A DNA stretch of 64,000 bases from Setophaga petechia (GCA_024362935.1 JANCRA010000167.1:124001-188000); one strand, 5' to 3'; shown: positions 1-11,985, counted from the stretch's first letter. Notes: generated by a model not told the origin, from the sequence alone. Made by a program: numbers and translations.

Positions 1-2080
1 CTGTTTCCCAGTATTGTGTTCCAGTTAGCAAATTAATAGTGGCTGGAGGAGCCATAATCCAACTGAAAGGAAGGGTATGACCAAAACATTCATAATGTTC
101 GTGGCAAAGGTGAGTAGGGTGTTTTGGTTGGTTGGTTTGTTGTTTTTTAAAGTTTGCTGAACTTTCTCTACTTTTTATCCTCTTGGTGCCACAAGTGCTT
201 CTCTTGCTAAGTCAGGCACCAGCATTTGCTGTTTTCAAGGAATCAAAATCTCTTTCAGAGGAAGCATGTTCATACAGTGTTAAACCACATTCATTTGCAT
301 TACAACAACATGAATTCTTCTGCTTTTCTTAAGTGGAAAATGTATGATAGCAGCTTAGAGGTCCAGCTTTCACAAGTGTCTGAATTGTGTTTGCGTGTAC
401 TTAATGGCCAGAATGGAATGAGTTTGGTCTGGATCTAGAATTTGAATTAGATGCTCAAATGCAAATTAGTCAAAATCCCAAGGAAGGGTCCACGTGTTTC
501 TGGGCATGAATGAATGTGTGATTTGTTGTCCCAGACAGATGAAAAATAATCTCAGCTAACAAGACTTAAATACCCAGAGTAAAACAAGTCAGGAAAAGTC
601 ATTGCTCAGCACAGAGCCAGGAGGTGAGTGACAAACTGTCCTTGGGATGAGTGCTGCAGGCACTGGGGAATTGATGAAAAAAGCTGATGAACTTGGACAC
701 CGGACTCTAAATTGATTTTTCTGCTGAGCTGTGAATGGTTTCTGATATTTTGGTGTGTTTTTAAAGGCTTCAAAGACTGGATAGCCATAGTGAGCTAAGC
801 CAACAACTCTTGTTCTTAGCAGGCTACCACAGCTTGCTAACCCAAAAGGGATTATCTGTCTTCCTTTAAGAGGGGAGATCCTGGAGGCTTTATCTAACTC
901 CAGCTGAGCAGCAGCAAAACCTGGAAAGGAAAATGCCAGGAGCTTGGGATGCTCTCACCTACCTGAAGAAGTGATGCTCTTTCTGTCCAAGGAACAAATA
1001 AATAAAAGAACAAGCTTAATTTTCATTGGTGGCTTAAAAATTATTGTTTGCACTTGGGTTGGATTACAGAGTTTTGTTTATCTGGAAACCTTCTACTCCA
1101 CACCAGTGCTCAGTACCCTCTTCATCCTCACCTTCCTAAGCAGCCACAGCCTAACAAATTGAGCTCTCTTAACTGGGGGCTCTGAATAGCTCAGGGCTTG
1201 TGGTTTTTCTCATGGAGACAGTTTGTTTAGAGTTCAGGAGACTGCAAAACTTGAAACCAGAAAACCTGGGAGCTGCTGTATTTTATAGGGAACAACCCCA
1301 CTCAGCCTCTTCAAGATGAGGCAAGGACTTACAGGCAGCCCAGATGGAGCAAAAAGTATAGTTTTAGTTGTTTGGAGCTGTCCAGCTATGAGGGCAGGTT
1401 TATTTCTGCATTTGAGAACCCTTACAAAGGCTTGTCAGGGTTGGGTGATGACAGGAAAGGAACTGGGCAGTCTGGTGAGCAGCCAGACTCACACTAATAT
1501 GGTTGAGTGAGCAAAACCATGGTCCAGAATATCTTCAGCTGAGTCTGACTCAAAAGTTCACCATCAGAAAACCAAGTGTGCATGGTGCCATCTCCTCAGT
1601 AACTTCAGATACTCACAGTCCCCAGCTGATGATCCCATTTTCCAGTTCAGTTTTGTCTTCCAGATGATGTTCACAGCTTCAGTTTTGTCCCCAGCTGATG
1701 ATCCCATTTTCCAGTTCAGTTTTTGCCTTCCACTGGCCAGCTGGGCATGGCCAGTGCCAGCCAGGTGCCAGTGAGCATACATGCTCCATGTCCAGTCCTT
1801 TCCTCCTCTAGGCAGGGTCAGAATACCTTGAGATGGGCAAAGCAATTCTGGTTGGGGGGCTGAGCACCAGGCTAGACGTTTTTCTTGGGTGTTTGTAGGA
1901 AGAAGCAGCCAGTAAGGTTCAGTAAAGCTTTGGTGAAACTGTGTAAGAATAGACACAGAGCTTCCTGCAGCCCTGAGCTCTGCACTGTGCCCCTGGGGCT
2001 CCCCAGCACAGCCACCTGTGCCAGCTGCAGGGGCTCTGGGGCTGCTCAGCAGAGCTGGGCTGCTGCAGGTGAAGGTGCCA
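1..2080. other. Non-coding spacer
   Basis: No convincing exon, RNA gene or known repeat is visible on either strand. Open frames are short and lack domain-like composition. The only internal structure I see is the small tandem duplication near 1,620-1,755, listed separately. Confidence 0.5.
1620..1755. repeat. 68-bp tandem duplication
   Basis: A block beginning CCCCAGCTGATGATCCC at 1,620 recurs at 1,688 with almost no change over about 35 bp, so one 68-bp unit is repeated about 1.5 times. The two copies look recent. No function is suggested. Confidence 0.7.
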
Positions 2081-2084
2081 GTGT

Positions 2085-2865
2085 AAGAGTCTAAATGAGA
2101 GATGTGGGACTCCAGGCAGCTCTCCAAAATACAGTTTATTGTATCCAAAATGCAGTTGATTCCATCCAAGAGGTTACAGCAATCCAGGGTTGTGGATGAC
2201 AGAACCTGTGCCTACAGCTGTCAGCTCCAGCTGCAGGCAGGCCTGGAGACCCTTTGGTTTTGGTTACAATGCATTTTATACTTTTCTTTGCTGAGCATCT
2301 TAATACAGTAGAACCAATCTATACCTTAACTATTATCTCTAGCCTATCATAACTACTGTAATTACCATATTCATGTTACTGTTCTCCAATCACTGACAGT
2401 CAGTACATTACAGTTTAAGCTAGAAGTTGTTTCTCAGTTTTCTTGCAGTGGAAAATTCTGAGACCTTTTTTCTTCTTGCAACTTCGTTGCCTTGTTTGCC
2501 TGTGTTATCTTCCTGCTTGGTAAAAACATCTCCTTGTTTGAGGTGGGTTTATCCTTTGCTCTAAGCCATAAAACCCCTTCTAACTAACACACCCTTTGCC
2601 TCCTTGGTTATCCAGTAAGACTGGCTCAGCAATTCTTTTCTTCTATATCAAAACTTGCTTCCATCCCTATTCCTTCATCAGACTCCACATTTAAAAATCT
2701 TTCTGCTAAGCACACATATCTGTGAGACTTCCTTGTCAAACTTCCATCCTTCCCAGCAGCCATGCTCTCTGAGCCTGGCACTGCCAGGGGAAATGGGAGC
2801 TGTGCACCAGCCCAAGGCTTTGGGTGAAACTGCCAGGGAATCTCAGTCAGCCTGCAGGAAGAACT
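2085..2865. mobile_element. Probable songbird ERV solo LTR
   Basis: The segment starting around CTCCAAAATACAGTTTATTG and running through an AT-rich middle to a GC-richer end resembles a common passerine ERV LTR family. There is only one copy in this window, so family membership rests on recognition rather than an internal alignment. The edges are approximate and no target-site duplication was found. Confidence 0.4.
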
Positions 2866-3401
2866 GATGGACAGGATGGGATGGATACAACCCCAGCACC
2901 TGGGCAGAAGCCCACACAGCTCCCAGCAGGCCTCCCAAGCAGTTAAATAGGACATTTATCTGCTCTGCCTCACCACTCCAGTGCCAGTGAGTGGTTGTTG
3001 CACGCTATTATTTTTCCTGACACAGGCAGTGATCAGATCAGAGTTGTGTAATGCTCACTCATCTTCACCATATAAACTCTGATAAGTGATGTTATCTAGA
3101 TTTTTCCCCATAGAAAACATTTTCTTCTCAGCCTTTGCAGTGTGCTAGGGAAACACACAATGAAAATGATTTCCTGTGCATTTTCCTTCCACCATGCATT
3201 CATTACCAGAGCCCTGCCCACAGAGGGGTGCCAGTGCAGCTGCAGGGCACCCTGGGCTGTACAGTCATTGCTGTACCTCCCACAGCCAGCCTGGCTCCAG
3301 GGCTGGGAGCTGCTCCTCTGCAGGGTTTGTGCACTCTCAGTGCTAGAAATTTCTGAAAGACTCACTTCTGTTGAATGGCTGGCTTTGAAAGGGAGCTGAC
3401 T

Positions 3402-3787
3402 GGTCACAGACATCTTTTATGAAAAATCCTTTCCTTAGGGTTTTTCCTCCTGAGAAGCTGAGAGGCCTCAGGAACAAAATGTAAACAATGATTATCTGCT
3501 GCTGTGGAATGGAACAGGTGCATCTGGGATTGGTCTCATGTGGTTGTTTCTAATTAATGGGCAATCACACTCAGTTGGCTTGGCCTCTCTGTCTGAACCA
3601 CAAGCCTTTGTTATTCATTCCTTCTTTTTCTATTCTTAGCCAGCCTTCTGATGAAATCCTTTCTTCTATTCTTTTAGTATAGTTTTAATACAATATATAT
3701 CGTAAAATAATAAATCAAGCCTTCTGAAACATGGAGTCAGATCCTCATCTCTTCCCTCATCCTGGCACCCCTGTGAACACCACCACA
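3402..3787 (+). mobile_element. Solo LTR, family A, copy 1
   Basis: A 386-bp LTR, with no retroviral genes attached, ends in CACCACA. It has an AATAAA-type signal in its 3' third and is flanked by a perfect 6-bp duplication, CTGACT at 3,396-3,401 and at 3,788-3,793. A 6-bp duplication is typical of class II (ERVK-like) integration. The first base of the canonical TG is mutated (GG). Sister copies lie at 10.6 kb (inverted) and 56.1 kb. Confidence 0.85.
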
Positions 3788-4196
3788 CTGACTTGTGTGG
3801 AAAGCACATTTTTTCCATTTCCTTCAGCTTTTCTTCATCCATCTCTCCTCAGTGGAGGGACTGGCTTTTCTGGAAAGAAAGCCCTACCCACTCAAGCCTA
3901 TAACTGCAATGGATAGGTGTTAAATGAAGATCCTGGACTGGTTTAAAGGAACATTTTCCAGAGCTGAGCTGTGCCCTGTCTCATTAATGCATGTCCTCTT
4001 TGCACTCAGGTGTTGGTTTCGTAGAGCTCTTTTGGCAACAGCGTGGGTTTTGTTATGTTATAGATCTCCTCCCTTGGATTTTCAACAAAAAAACCCCTTT
4101 TATTAAAGGTCAAAAAGTGAAGTTTTTAAATTGATGTACATGGGAATCTTTTCATGAGCCAAAAATTAGCTCATGAAAAGGATTGAGTGAAATCGA
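3788..4196. other. Spacer with a perfect 12-bp hairpin
   Basis: Nothing coding is seen. At 4,148-4,159 and 4,169-4,180 lie perfectly complementary 12-base arms (CTTTTCATGAGC and its reverse complement) with a 9-nt loop. The hairpin sits just ahead of the env-like remnant at 4,197. Confidence 0.5.
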
Positions 4197-4460
4197 ATGT
4201 TAGGCTGGTGTTGGTTGGTTTTAATTGTTTCTAGTAGTGCAGGTTTGTCTGTGGAACAACCAAAAACAAATGTTTGGGTGACCTTAGCCAAGGTAGCAGG
4301 CTCAGATACAAAATGTTTGTCTAATTTGGAGCCAGAAAAGCCTTTCTCAACCTGTCTGGTCGGTGTGCTAGTAAAGGATTTGCCCTTGATCAAAAAACAA
4401 TTCAGTAGCAAGCCTGGTGAAATTGACAGTGGGAACAATCCTGCATTGAACTGGAGCATT
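4197..4460 (+). pseudogene. Remnant of an endogenous retrovirus env gene (5' part)
   Basis: The reading frame opens with a short hydrophobic, signal-peptide-like stretch. It continues into a segment whose composition and motif order (QPKTNVWVTLA, then a spaced cysteine followed by PFSTCLVG) resemble the start of the surface subunit of avian endogenous retrovirus envelopes. Only about 85 codons of this kind remain. The frame runs on into the adjacent LTR at 4,462, where it no longer resembles env. No gag, pol or transmembrane subunit is nearby, so this is a broken fossil and not a functional gene. Assignment is by recognition and family knowledge. Confidence 0.5.
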
Positions 4461-4461
4461 T

Positions 4462-5062
4462 TGTGGGAACCCAGAGCATCCCTCTGGCTGTCCAGGATGC
4501 CCAGGACCCCTGCCAGGGGGCTCAGAGCCCAAAACACCTGTGGGGTTGATTATGACCCGTGGAGCAAATTACCGACCTTAGATGAAGATCTGCAAGGCAC
4601 AACAGTTTAGGTAGAATAATAGTGAAGTTATCATGGGGTGGAAAAGTCGATTTTGGGGTTTTGGTATGGGGGTTAAGGAGGCAAGAGGGAGGGATCTGGG
4701 CATGTCCAGCCTTTCTCCTTCTTCTTGGCCTCCATCTTCTGCTGTGATGGTGGCACTTTTGGATTGGTTTAGAGTAGAAGCTCACTGTCTAACATAGGTG
4801 ATGGGTATTGGAAAGTAATTGTAAATATTGTACACGTAGTTTTTAGTGTAAAGAGATAAGACTGCCCCGGGGGCAGGCAGAGTGCCTGGAACTGTCCTGC
4901 TGGATGGACCTGGGCAGGGCAGGAGAAAATTTTTTATAGATAAGATACAATAAACAACCTTGAGAAATTAAGAGCCCTGACTGCTTCTTCAAGCACTTGG
5001 GCTGGGAAAAGAGACTTTCCAACTTTTCTTGGGGTCACTCTGACCAGCTAGAGACCCCAACA
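4462..5062 (+). mobile_element. Solo LTR, family F, copy 1
   Basis: About 600 bp, beginning TGTGGGAACCC and ending CCCCAACA, with an AATAAA signal near 4,949 in its 3' third. The flanks GCATTT (4,456-4,461) and ACATTT (5,063-5,068) form a 5/6 target duplication. It aligns along its whole length with the second copy at 54,896-55,512. The env remnant lies immediately upstream, but the duplication suggests that the LTR inserted independently. Confidence 0.8.
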
Positions 5063-5590
5063 ACATTTGGGACAAAGAACTTCCCAAAGCAGTGTCTGAA
5101 CCCCAAGAATTAGAAATCCTTGGTTCTTTAACAACCCCTTTCCCATTTTAGCTCCTGTGCTGCCAAGCACATTCAGTTGTTTTAAGAGCAGTGCCCCAGT
5201 CAGGCACCTCTCAAGGAGGTCTCAGAGGGCTGCAGAGAAGTGGGACCAGTTCTGGTCCCTCACAGCGTGTCCAGGGTGGTTCCTGTGCCAGGGCTGAGGC
5301 TGCTGGAGCTGCTGTGGGGGCTGTGTCTCACCTGGCCATGGCAGCCACACACCCTCAGCTCTCCTGTTTGCCTGTGGCATTCCTCCATCTCACCCCAGTG
5401 TGCTGCCAGGCTGTGCCAGCCCATGTCCCCAACCTGTCCCCTGCCCTGGCACTGGGATCTGAGGGTGTGAGAACAGCTGCCAGCAGTGCTGCTGTCCCCA
5501 GTGCCAGGCAGGGCCTGTGGGAATCCATAAATCAGAGGGTTTTGGGAAAGCTGCAAAAGGCAGAGAGACAGCAGAGCTGTGATTAGAGCT
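5063..5590. other. Non-coding spacer
   Basis: Moderately GC-rich sequence with overlapping short open frames on both strands but no recognisable domain, splice-bounded exon or repeat. Confidence 0.4.
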
Positions 5591-5591
5591 G

Positions 5592-6036
5592 AGCAGTAAC
5601 CATGAGATTGGTCAGCAGAAAAATTATTTAAGTAGAAAAATAAGGACAAATAGAACAATGGTCTGTGTATTAATGCCTGTCTAGGATAACTCCCTAAACT
5701 GTAGAAAAGTTTATCTAGTGAGATATTAGGGAGTTCTAAGCTTGATAATGCAGCTCTGTGCACTGTGTTTTAAGGCTTACAAGCAGGTATTGTATTGGAA
5801 ATAAGCAAGCATTGTTTAACCAAAGGTGCCTGTGCTTATAGTGGTTGGATAGAACTACTGTCAACGTGCTTTTGCTTTGTGTGATTGGTCAAAAAACTTA
5901 TAAAGTGAGTTGTAACATGAAGTTCTTGGTCTGCTGCCTGGGATTGAGCTGGTGGCATCTTCCCATTGTCATCACCATGTAATGAGACTGATGCTGGAAA
6001 ATCAAACAGCTCAAGGCACGTTCCTAGCAGTCCTGT
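5592..6036 (+). mobile_element. Probable songbird ERVL-type solo LTR
   Basis: The block from about TGAGCAGTAACC through a TATA box (TTATAAAG near 5,899) to CTCAAGGCACGTTCC strongly resembles a familiar passerine LTR. It has no second copy in the window, so the assignment is by recognition. The TATA box gives the plus orientation. Edges are approximate. Confidence 0.5.
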
Positions 6037-6187
6037 CCCGTTGGTGATTTGTGCAGAGACCCCAGCTGGTGATAAAGTCCCACCAAAGCCCCAGTTTGAA
6101 CCACACAGTGACCTATCATGGAGATGCAGTGAGTGTGGCTGAGAAAGAGGGAGAAGAGCTGAAGAAAGCGCTGGGAGGGATCCCCAG

Positions 6188-6450
6188 CTCTGATCCCCAG
6201 CTCCGATCCCCAGTCCTGACCCCCAGCCCTGATCCCCAGCTCCGATCCCCATCTCTGATCCCCAGCCCTGATCCCCATCTCTGATCCCCAGCTCCGATCC
6301 CCATCTCTGATCCCCAGCCCTGATCCCCAGCCCTGATCCCCAGCCCTGATCCCCATCTCTGATCCCCATCTCTGATCCCCAGCTCTGACCCCCATCTCTG
6401 ATCCCCAGCTCTGATCCCCAGCCCCGATCCCCAGCCCCGATCCCCAGCTG
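6188..6450. repeat. 13-bp minisatellite, about 20 units
   Basis: Unit TGATCCCCAGCYC alternates with TGATCCCCATCTC, with constant 13-bp spacing through about 20 copies. Because 13 is not a multiple of three, reading frames stay open in all phases. The long glycine/aspartate-rich frames on the minus strand are products of the repeat and not genes. Confidence 0.9.
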
Positions 6451-6454
6451 TGCT

Positions 6455-8150
6455 CAGTGTCCCGGTTCTGGGCGGTGCTGCGGGGAGCTGCTGCCCCACA
6501 GTGCCACCTTCGGGTACCTCATCTCCATGAGATGCCAGCACGAGTTCGTGCCTTTTCTTTTGTATCCCTTTTGTGCATTCTCAGTGCTCTATAGCATGCA
6601 TACTTGTTATTCCTTAAGTCTGATAATTTAGCATAATCCTGGTATTCTGTTAGGGTTTAGGGTTAGGACACCAAACATCCTAAAGGCACCTGGAGGCTGG
6701 AAAACCCTTGAGAAACCAAGGTTACCCCTAAAATACATCCTGTAAATTCGGATTAGCCCATCCAGGGAAGAATACCTCGGGATGGAGGAATACCATGCTA
6801 TTCACCAAGCCTCTCATTAAGGTATCTTTGTTAGATATGCTGATTTATAGTTTATACAATTGTATACACGATCTATCGAGTGTGTGCATTTCAGTGGGCT
6901 CCACCTTGGCAACGTGGTGCATCATAAGGGTCCTCATTAAATACCAAGATAAAAACCCTTTATCCCTTAACCATGGGATAAGCCTGACTCTTAATTTTAA
7001 GGCCAAAGAAAAGGCATCCCATGAGTTGGACAAGAGGCATCAGAGTGGAACTTGACTTCTCCTTGGTGTGGTGCCCTCTCTCCCCATCCATATATATGAA
7101 AAAACAAATGTGTGTGTATTTGTGTAAGCATTGATACCATCCTGACTTAGTCATAGTTGTTACATTGCCCATGTGAGTTACTTTATGAGCTTCATTTCAT
7201 TCTCATCTCTCTTAATCTGTCCTGGCTTTATAAATAAATAAAGAATAAACACTCTAAGATAGGCAGCCTTTGAAACCTGTGAGAACTTTGTTTTATGCTG
7301 CTCAAGGAAATGTCCCTTTGTGAAGACATGGCTTTGTCTGTCCTCTGGAAAAAGCAACTGAGCAAACTTCCTTATTTATTCCACTGCAGAAGTGGTGTTT
7401 GCCCCAAAGAGAATTAATCTGCCATCCTTGAATCTGGCATCAGAAGGGAGCAGTAATGGGGCTGAGTTCAATCAGCTGTAGCTTGTTTCCCCTTTGCATG
7501 TGGGTTATCTGCCCTTGCTGTCAGCATATGGTTAATATTTAAAATATAACCAATTTTTCCTGCTCTCAGGGCCTTGGATGCTGCAATGTGCTGCCAGCCC
7601 AGCTCTCTCCCTGGAGGAAAAGCACTCTGGCTTGTTCCTCTCTCCTGTGTGTGCAGAGAGGCTGTGGTGTTGCAGCCTCATGGGGTGAGATATTTAACCC
7701 TTTTTCCCGTGCAATGTTAGTCCAGCTGAGTGATGTGGCTGACTTTGTCCTGGCACAGCCCAGTGCCTCCACACACAAGCTTGACAAGAGAGGCTTTGGA
7801 AATAAAAACTGCACTTGATTTGCATATAATCATACCACTTACGTTGATAATCGTCTAGCTCTGCACTTCAAAGCGAGTGCTAGACATTTATTTAAAATGC
7901 TGGAAAGTTCTCTTCCCTTTAGCACAGGTGTATTCCTATAAATAGCCTGCAGAGAAAAGCCACAGAACATAAAAGGGCCCAAAAAAGCAATTTGCAGGAA
8001 AGTGAAAAACCTCAAACAGATGAAAACCTCTTGAATGAACTACAGCTAGAGTGGCAGAAACTGACACATAATCAGTGCAAACATTTTTTTTTTTAACAAA
8101 ATAAAGCTAAGATTTAAAAAAAATCCTAAAGGACAAAAGTTATGGTTACT
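6455..8150. other. Non-coding spacer with possible LTR relic
   Basis: No coding exon seen. The stretch 6,600-7,260 has LTR-like features (U3-like text, AATAAA motifs near 7,220-7,250), but I cannot fix its edges or find a second copy. A short TTAGGG-like run lies at 6,649-6,670. Positions 7,260-8,150 are AT-rich and show no recognisable feature. Confidence 0.3.
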
Positions 8151-8153
8151 GAA

Positions 8154-8803
8154 TGCCTTGGTTTGAACAGACAGGTGTCTGCTAAGGAAAGCAGGAGGCT
8201 CCCTTGAAATGGAAAATGGAAACCTCCTCCCTCTAAATTATTATAATTTTGAAATTAAGAGGATCTCAGCAAAGATATGGGAATGGGAATAAAAGTTCTT
8301 TACTGAGAAAACTAAAAATACAAATGCAATAGTACAAAAAAGGACAAGAAACTGCTGCCAGAGTGAGAGCAGTCCCTGCCCCCTGTGTGTCAGGGTGGTG
8401 TCCCAGCCCCATCCCATGGGGGCTCAGCCCTCCTGCAGTGCCAGCTGTGCTTCTGCTGGAGCAGGGATCCTGCACAAGGGGGGAGTTTTCCTCTGCAGCT
8501 CCAGGGCTGCTGCAGATGGGCCTGGGCTCCCTCTGGCCATGCAGGGCAGCAGAAAGCTGCTCCTCTGGCAATGCAGGGGGCAAAGGCTGCTGTGCTGGGC
8601 CAGGCTCAGCTTGGATCCAGGTAGGAATGCTTGGCTCCTGCCCTGGGCACAGCATCTCCCCATGGGATGGTGGAATTGGATCAGCCCTGCAGGGACACTC
8701 AGTGGGCATGGACAGCAGAGATCTCCTGGAGGGAGGATTGGCTGGGGGAGAGAGAAAGAAAAAAACTGCCCATGGACAGCAGAGAACTGCCCCAGCTCTG
8801 ACA
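8154..8803. mobile_element. Solo LTR, family D, copy 1
   Basis: Begins TGCCTTGGTTTGAACAG and ends near CTCTGACA. It aligns over most of its length with 37,721-38,400, sharing landmarks such as CAGCCCTCCTGCAGTG, GAGCAGGGATCCTG and CCAGGTAGGAATGCTTGGCTCC. Two divergent copies in one window show that it is dispersed. Long open frames inside it on both strands are not genes. An AT-rich tail follows. Confidence 0.75.
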
Positions 8804-9489
8804 GGTGATAATAATAATATATCATCAGATTATATAAAATATAATCAGACAAAATAAATATATTTGTTTAAAAGTATAAAATATAATCAGATTATAATAG
8901 AATACACACCCCCAGCCACACCTTGTAACCTAAGGCACTGAAATATCAGCCTGAGATGACAACTTCTGAATTTCAGTGGACACAGCCTGCAGAGAGAGGC
9001 CCTGGATGTTTGCTGGCCAGCCAGCTCTCCCCAGGATGGATTGCTTCCATTTCTCATGCCACAAATCAGGGCTGTCCCAGGAGGCTGAATGCCTCACCTG
9101 TCTGGGGTAGGCAAAGATGTGTGAGCAGCCCCTAAACCCCACTGTGCTGTTCTGTTAGGCTGCCCTGAATAACCCCAATTCTGCCTGTGCTGGTGGGAAG
9201 GGTGATTGCTGAGACCAGGGTGGCTGTACAGGGATTGTGGCATCTGAGGAGGTAGGTTGTGCTCTAGGAATCAAATGGTAACATTGCCTTGGAGTCTTGT
9301 GTTTTTGGAGTCCTGCCTGACCCCAGGAAACGCCTCACACCATGAGGTTTTGTTCCTTGCACCAAGCACGTTTTGCTCCTTGCCAACAGGCTTTGGCTGT
9401 GCTGCTGGCCTTAAATTTCCTGGGCCAGAGGAAAAGCATTTCACTGAGCCTAAATCTCCACTCAGGGTTGTTCTGGAACACCCAGGTGA
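8804..9489. other. AT-rich run and spacer
   Basis: Simple AT-rich sequence to about 8,910, then ordinary spacer. No gene or known repeat is recognised. Confidence 0.4.
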
Positions 9490-10397
9490 GCAATGGCAGC
9501 TGGATGCACATGGGCTGTGGCTGGATCTCCACGGGCTGTGGGTGGATCTCTGCCTTCCCCATGCCTCCAGGGGCTGTGGGTGGATCTCTGGCTCCTCCAC
9601 GAGCTGCAGGTGGATCTCCAGGGGCTGTGGGTGGATCTCTGCCTCCCCCATGCCTCCATGGGCTGCAGGTGGATCCCCATGGGCTGTGGGTGCATCTCTG
9701 GCTCCTCCATGAGCTGCAGGTGGATCCCCACAGGCAGGTGGATCTCCACGGGCTGTGGGTGGATCTCTGGCTCCTCCATGGGCTGCAGGTGGATCTCCAA
9801 GGGCTGTGGGTGCATCTCTGGCTCCTCCATGGGCTGCAGGTGGATCCCCACAGGCTGTGGGTGGATCTCCACGGGCTGTGGGTGCATCTCTGGCTCCTCC
9901 ATGGGCTGCAGGTGGATCTCCAGGGGCTGTGGGTGCATCTCTGGCTCCTCCATGGGCTGCAGGTGGATCTCCACAGGCTGTGGATGGATCTCCATGGGCT
10001 GCAGGTGGATCCCCAGGGGCTGTGGGTGCATCTCTGGCTCCTCCATGAGCTGCAGGGCACAGCTGCCTCACCTGGGGCTGCAGAGGGATCCCAGCTCCGG
10101 TGCCTGGAGCACTCCTGCCCCCCTTCCTCCCTGCCCTTGCTGAGCTGCTCCTCTCCCACGTTCTCAGCCCACTCCTCTCTGCCCACAGCTGTGCAGTTCC
10201 CCTTTCTCCCTTCCCAGATCTGCTCTCCCAGAGCTGTTCCCACCATTTCTGAGGGAGCAGCCCTGGCCAGCAGCACGTCCTGCTCTGGAGCTGCCAGGGC
10301 TGGCTCTGCTGGACACAGAGGAACCTCCCAGCAGCTGCTCACAGGGGCCACCCCTGGAGCTCCCCCCTGCCAAAGCTTGGCCATGCAAACCCAATAC
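9490..10397 (-). mobile_element. Truncated LTR, family E, with expanded minisatellite
   Basis: The right end (minus-strand start) carries the GGGTTTGCATGG-type LTR head. The non-repetitive part at 10,080-10,397 aligns with 36,630-36,974, for example around GGCCAGCAGCACGTCC. Instead of the normal remainder of the LTR, 9,495-10,055 is a tandem array of units such as TGGATCTCCATGGGCTG and TGCATCTCTGGCTCCTCC. The same unit is present in a few copies in the second LTR. Frames of 190-355 codons on both strands come from the array and should not be called genes. Confidence 0.75.
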
Positions 10398-10529
10398 TTC
10401 AGCTGCTGAGAGACTCAACCTGCCTGAGTTTCTTTATCCAGGCAACAACTGACAGGAGAGCCCACAGTCTTAAGCTGTGCCAAGGGAAATTTGGGTTAGA
10501 AAAAGGATTTTTACTGAAAAAGTTATAAA

Positions 10530-11085
10530 GTTCTGGAATGGCTGCCTGGGCAGGTGGTGGAGTCACCATCCCTGGGGGTGTTTAAAACAAGACTGGAGTG
10601 GCACTGGCTGCCAGGGGTGAGTTGAGATGTTCGGGTGTGACAGTGTTCACAGGGGTCCGAGGATGAGGGAAGAGATGAGGATTTGACTCCATGTTTCAGA
10701 AGGCTTGATTTATTATTTTATGATATATATATTACATTAAAACTATACTAAAAGAATAGAAGGAAGGATTTCATCAGAAGGCTGGCTAAGAATAGAAAAA
10801 GAAAGAATTATAACAAAGGTTTGTGGCTTGGAGAGAGTCTGAGCCAGCTGACTGTGATTGGCCATTAATTAGAAACAACCAACATGGGCCAATCACAGAT
10901 CCACCTGTTGCATTCCACAGCAGCAGATAATCAATGTTTGCATTTTGTCCCTGAGGCCTCTCAGCTTCTCAGGAGGAAAAAATCCTAAGGAAAGGATTTT
11001 TCATAAAAGATGTCTGTGACAGTGGGGCTGGGTTGGATTTGATGATCTGAAGGTCTCTTCCAGCCTGGTGATTCTGTGATTCAGA
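10530..11085 (+). mobile_element. CR1 LINE 3' fragment, split by an LTR
   Basis: The left part reads like the CR1 3' region (GGTGGAGTCACCATCCCTGG). After a 386-bp interruption the element resumes with GGGTTGGATTTGATGATCTG and ends GTGATTCTGTGATTC, the CR1 tail repeat. CR1 is the dominant non-LTR retrotransposon of birds. Only a short, non-coding 3' stub remains. Confidence 0.85.
10636..11021 (-). mobile_element. Solo LTR, family A, copy 2, inside CR1
   Basis: Near-identical in length (386 bp) to the copy at 3,402-3,787 but inverted. It starts TGTGACAGTGTTCACAGG and ends GATGTCTGTGACA on the plus strand. It lies within the CR1 copy, so it inserted later. I did not find a clean target duplication. 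Confidence 0.85.
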
Positions 11086-11985
11086 GTCCAGCCCCAGCTC
11101 AGGGCTTTGCCCCTGCTCCAGGATGGGAGTGGGAGTGGGAATGCTCCCGGGGCAGCCCCAGGGCCCCCAGGGATGGAGCTGCAGCTGCAGGGCCATGGAT
11201 GGATGGAGCTCAGGGCTCCTCCGGGGCTGAGCAGCAGAGGGCAGCTGGAGCCTGGGCAATGTCTCAGTCAGGCCCTGGTGGGGTCACCTCAGCCCTGACA
11301 GCCAGCCTGTCCTGCACGAGGTGTCCCTCCCATCTCACACAGTGCTGGTGGCAGCACCAGCTCTGCCTTCGTGCATCTCTGACAACTTACAATCAAGAAA
11401 TTGGTGAAAAAAAATGAATTTTTTGCATAGATCACAGTAGTGTTTCCAGATATTTGTGTAGGCTGTCTATGGACAAGGACTAGAGTAATTAATAAGGGTA
11501 TAAAGAAAATGGCTGTAGTTTATGACTGTATGAAAAGACTCTTTTAGAATTATATTCTCTCTATTATTATAAATGTTACGAAAAGTGACTCTCTGGTTGT
11601 TGTCCCCTAACTTAAGATTTGCCTCTACATACAATGGGATTAGTTATTTCATGAATGAGAGAGTCTACAAGACAGTGGAAGCAAAATTAGTATTTCAAAT
11701 GGTGTTGACAAGCTGGGTAAATGATTTAGCAAAAGAGGAATTCAACAAGGCAGAAAGACACATGCAGAGTTTTACACACATCTGGGAATAGCTGTGACCA
11801 CAAATGTGAGATATGGGCGAGCTTGATATGCTGCAGATCTGAAAAGGGGGATCTGCAGCTTAGATTGAAAATGGAGCATGACCAGAAATGAAATAGAAGA
11901 TTACATTGTTGTAGGGAAAATGTCGATCTGATTATGGGATATTGATTTTTTGAGGTTGTAGGAAGAACCTCATTCAGTCTTGGGT
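11086..11985. other. Non-coding spacer
   Basis: No exon, RNA or known repeat recognised. Short frames only. Confidence 0.4.

Noticed and set aside
6649..6670. TTAGGG-like interstitial telomeric repeat
   Set aside because: Only about three imperfect units, expected by chance or as an LTR detail. Not a telomere relic I can defend.
9335..10409. Open frames of 190-355 codons on both strands
   Set aside because: They lie in a minisatellite within an LTR, are open in several frames at once and encode only the repeat unit.
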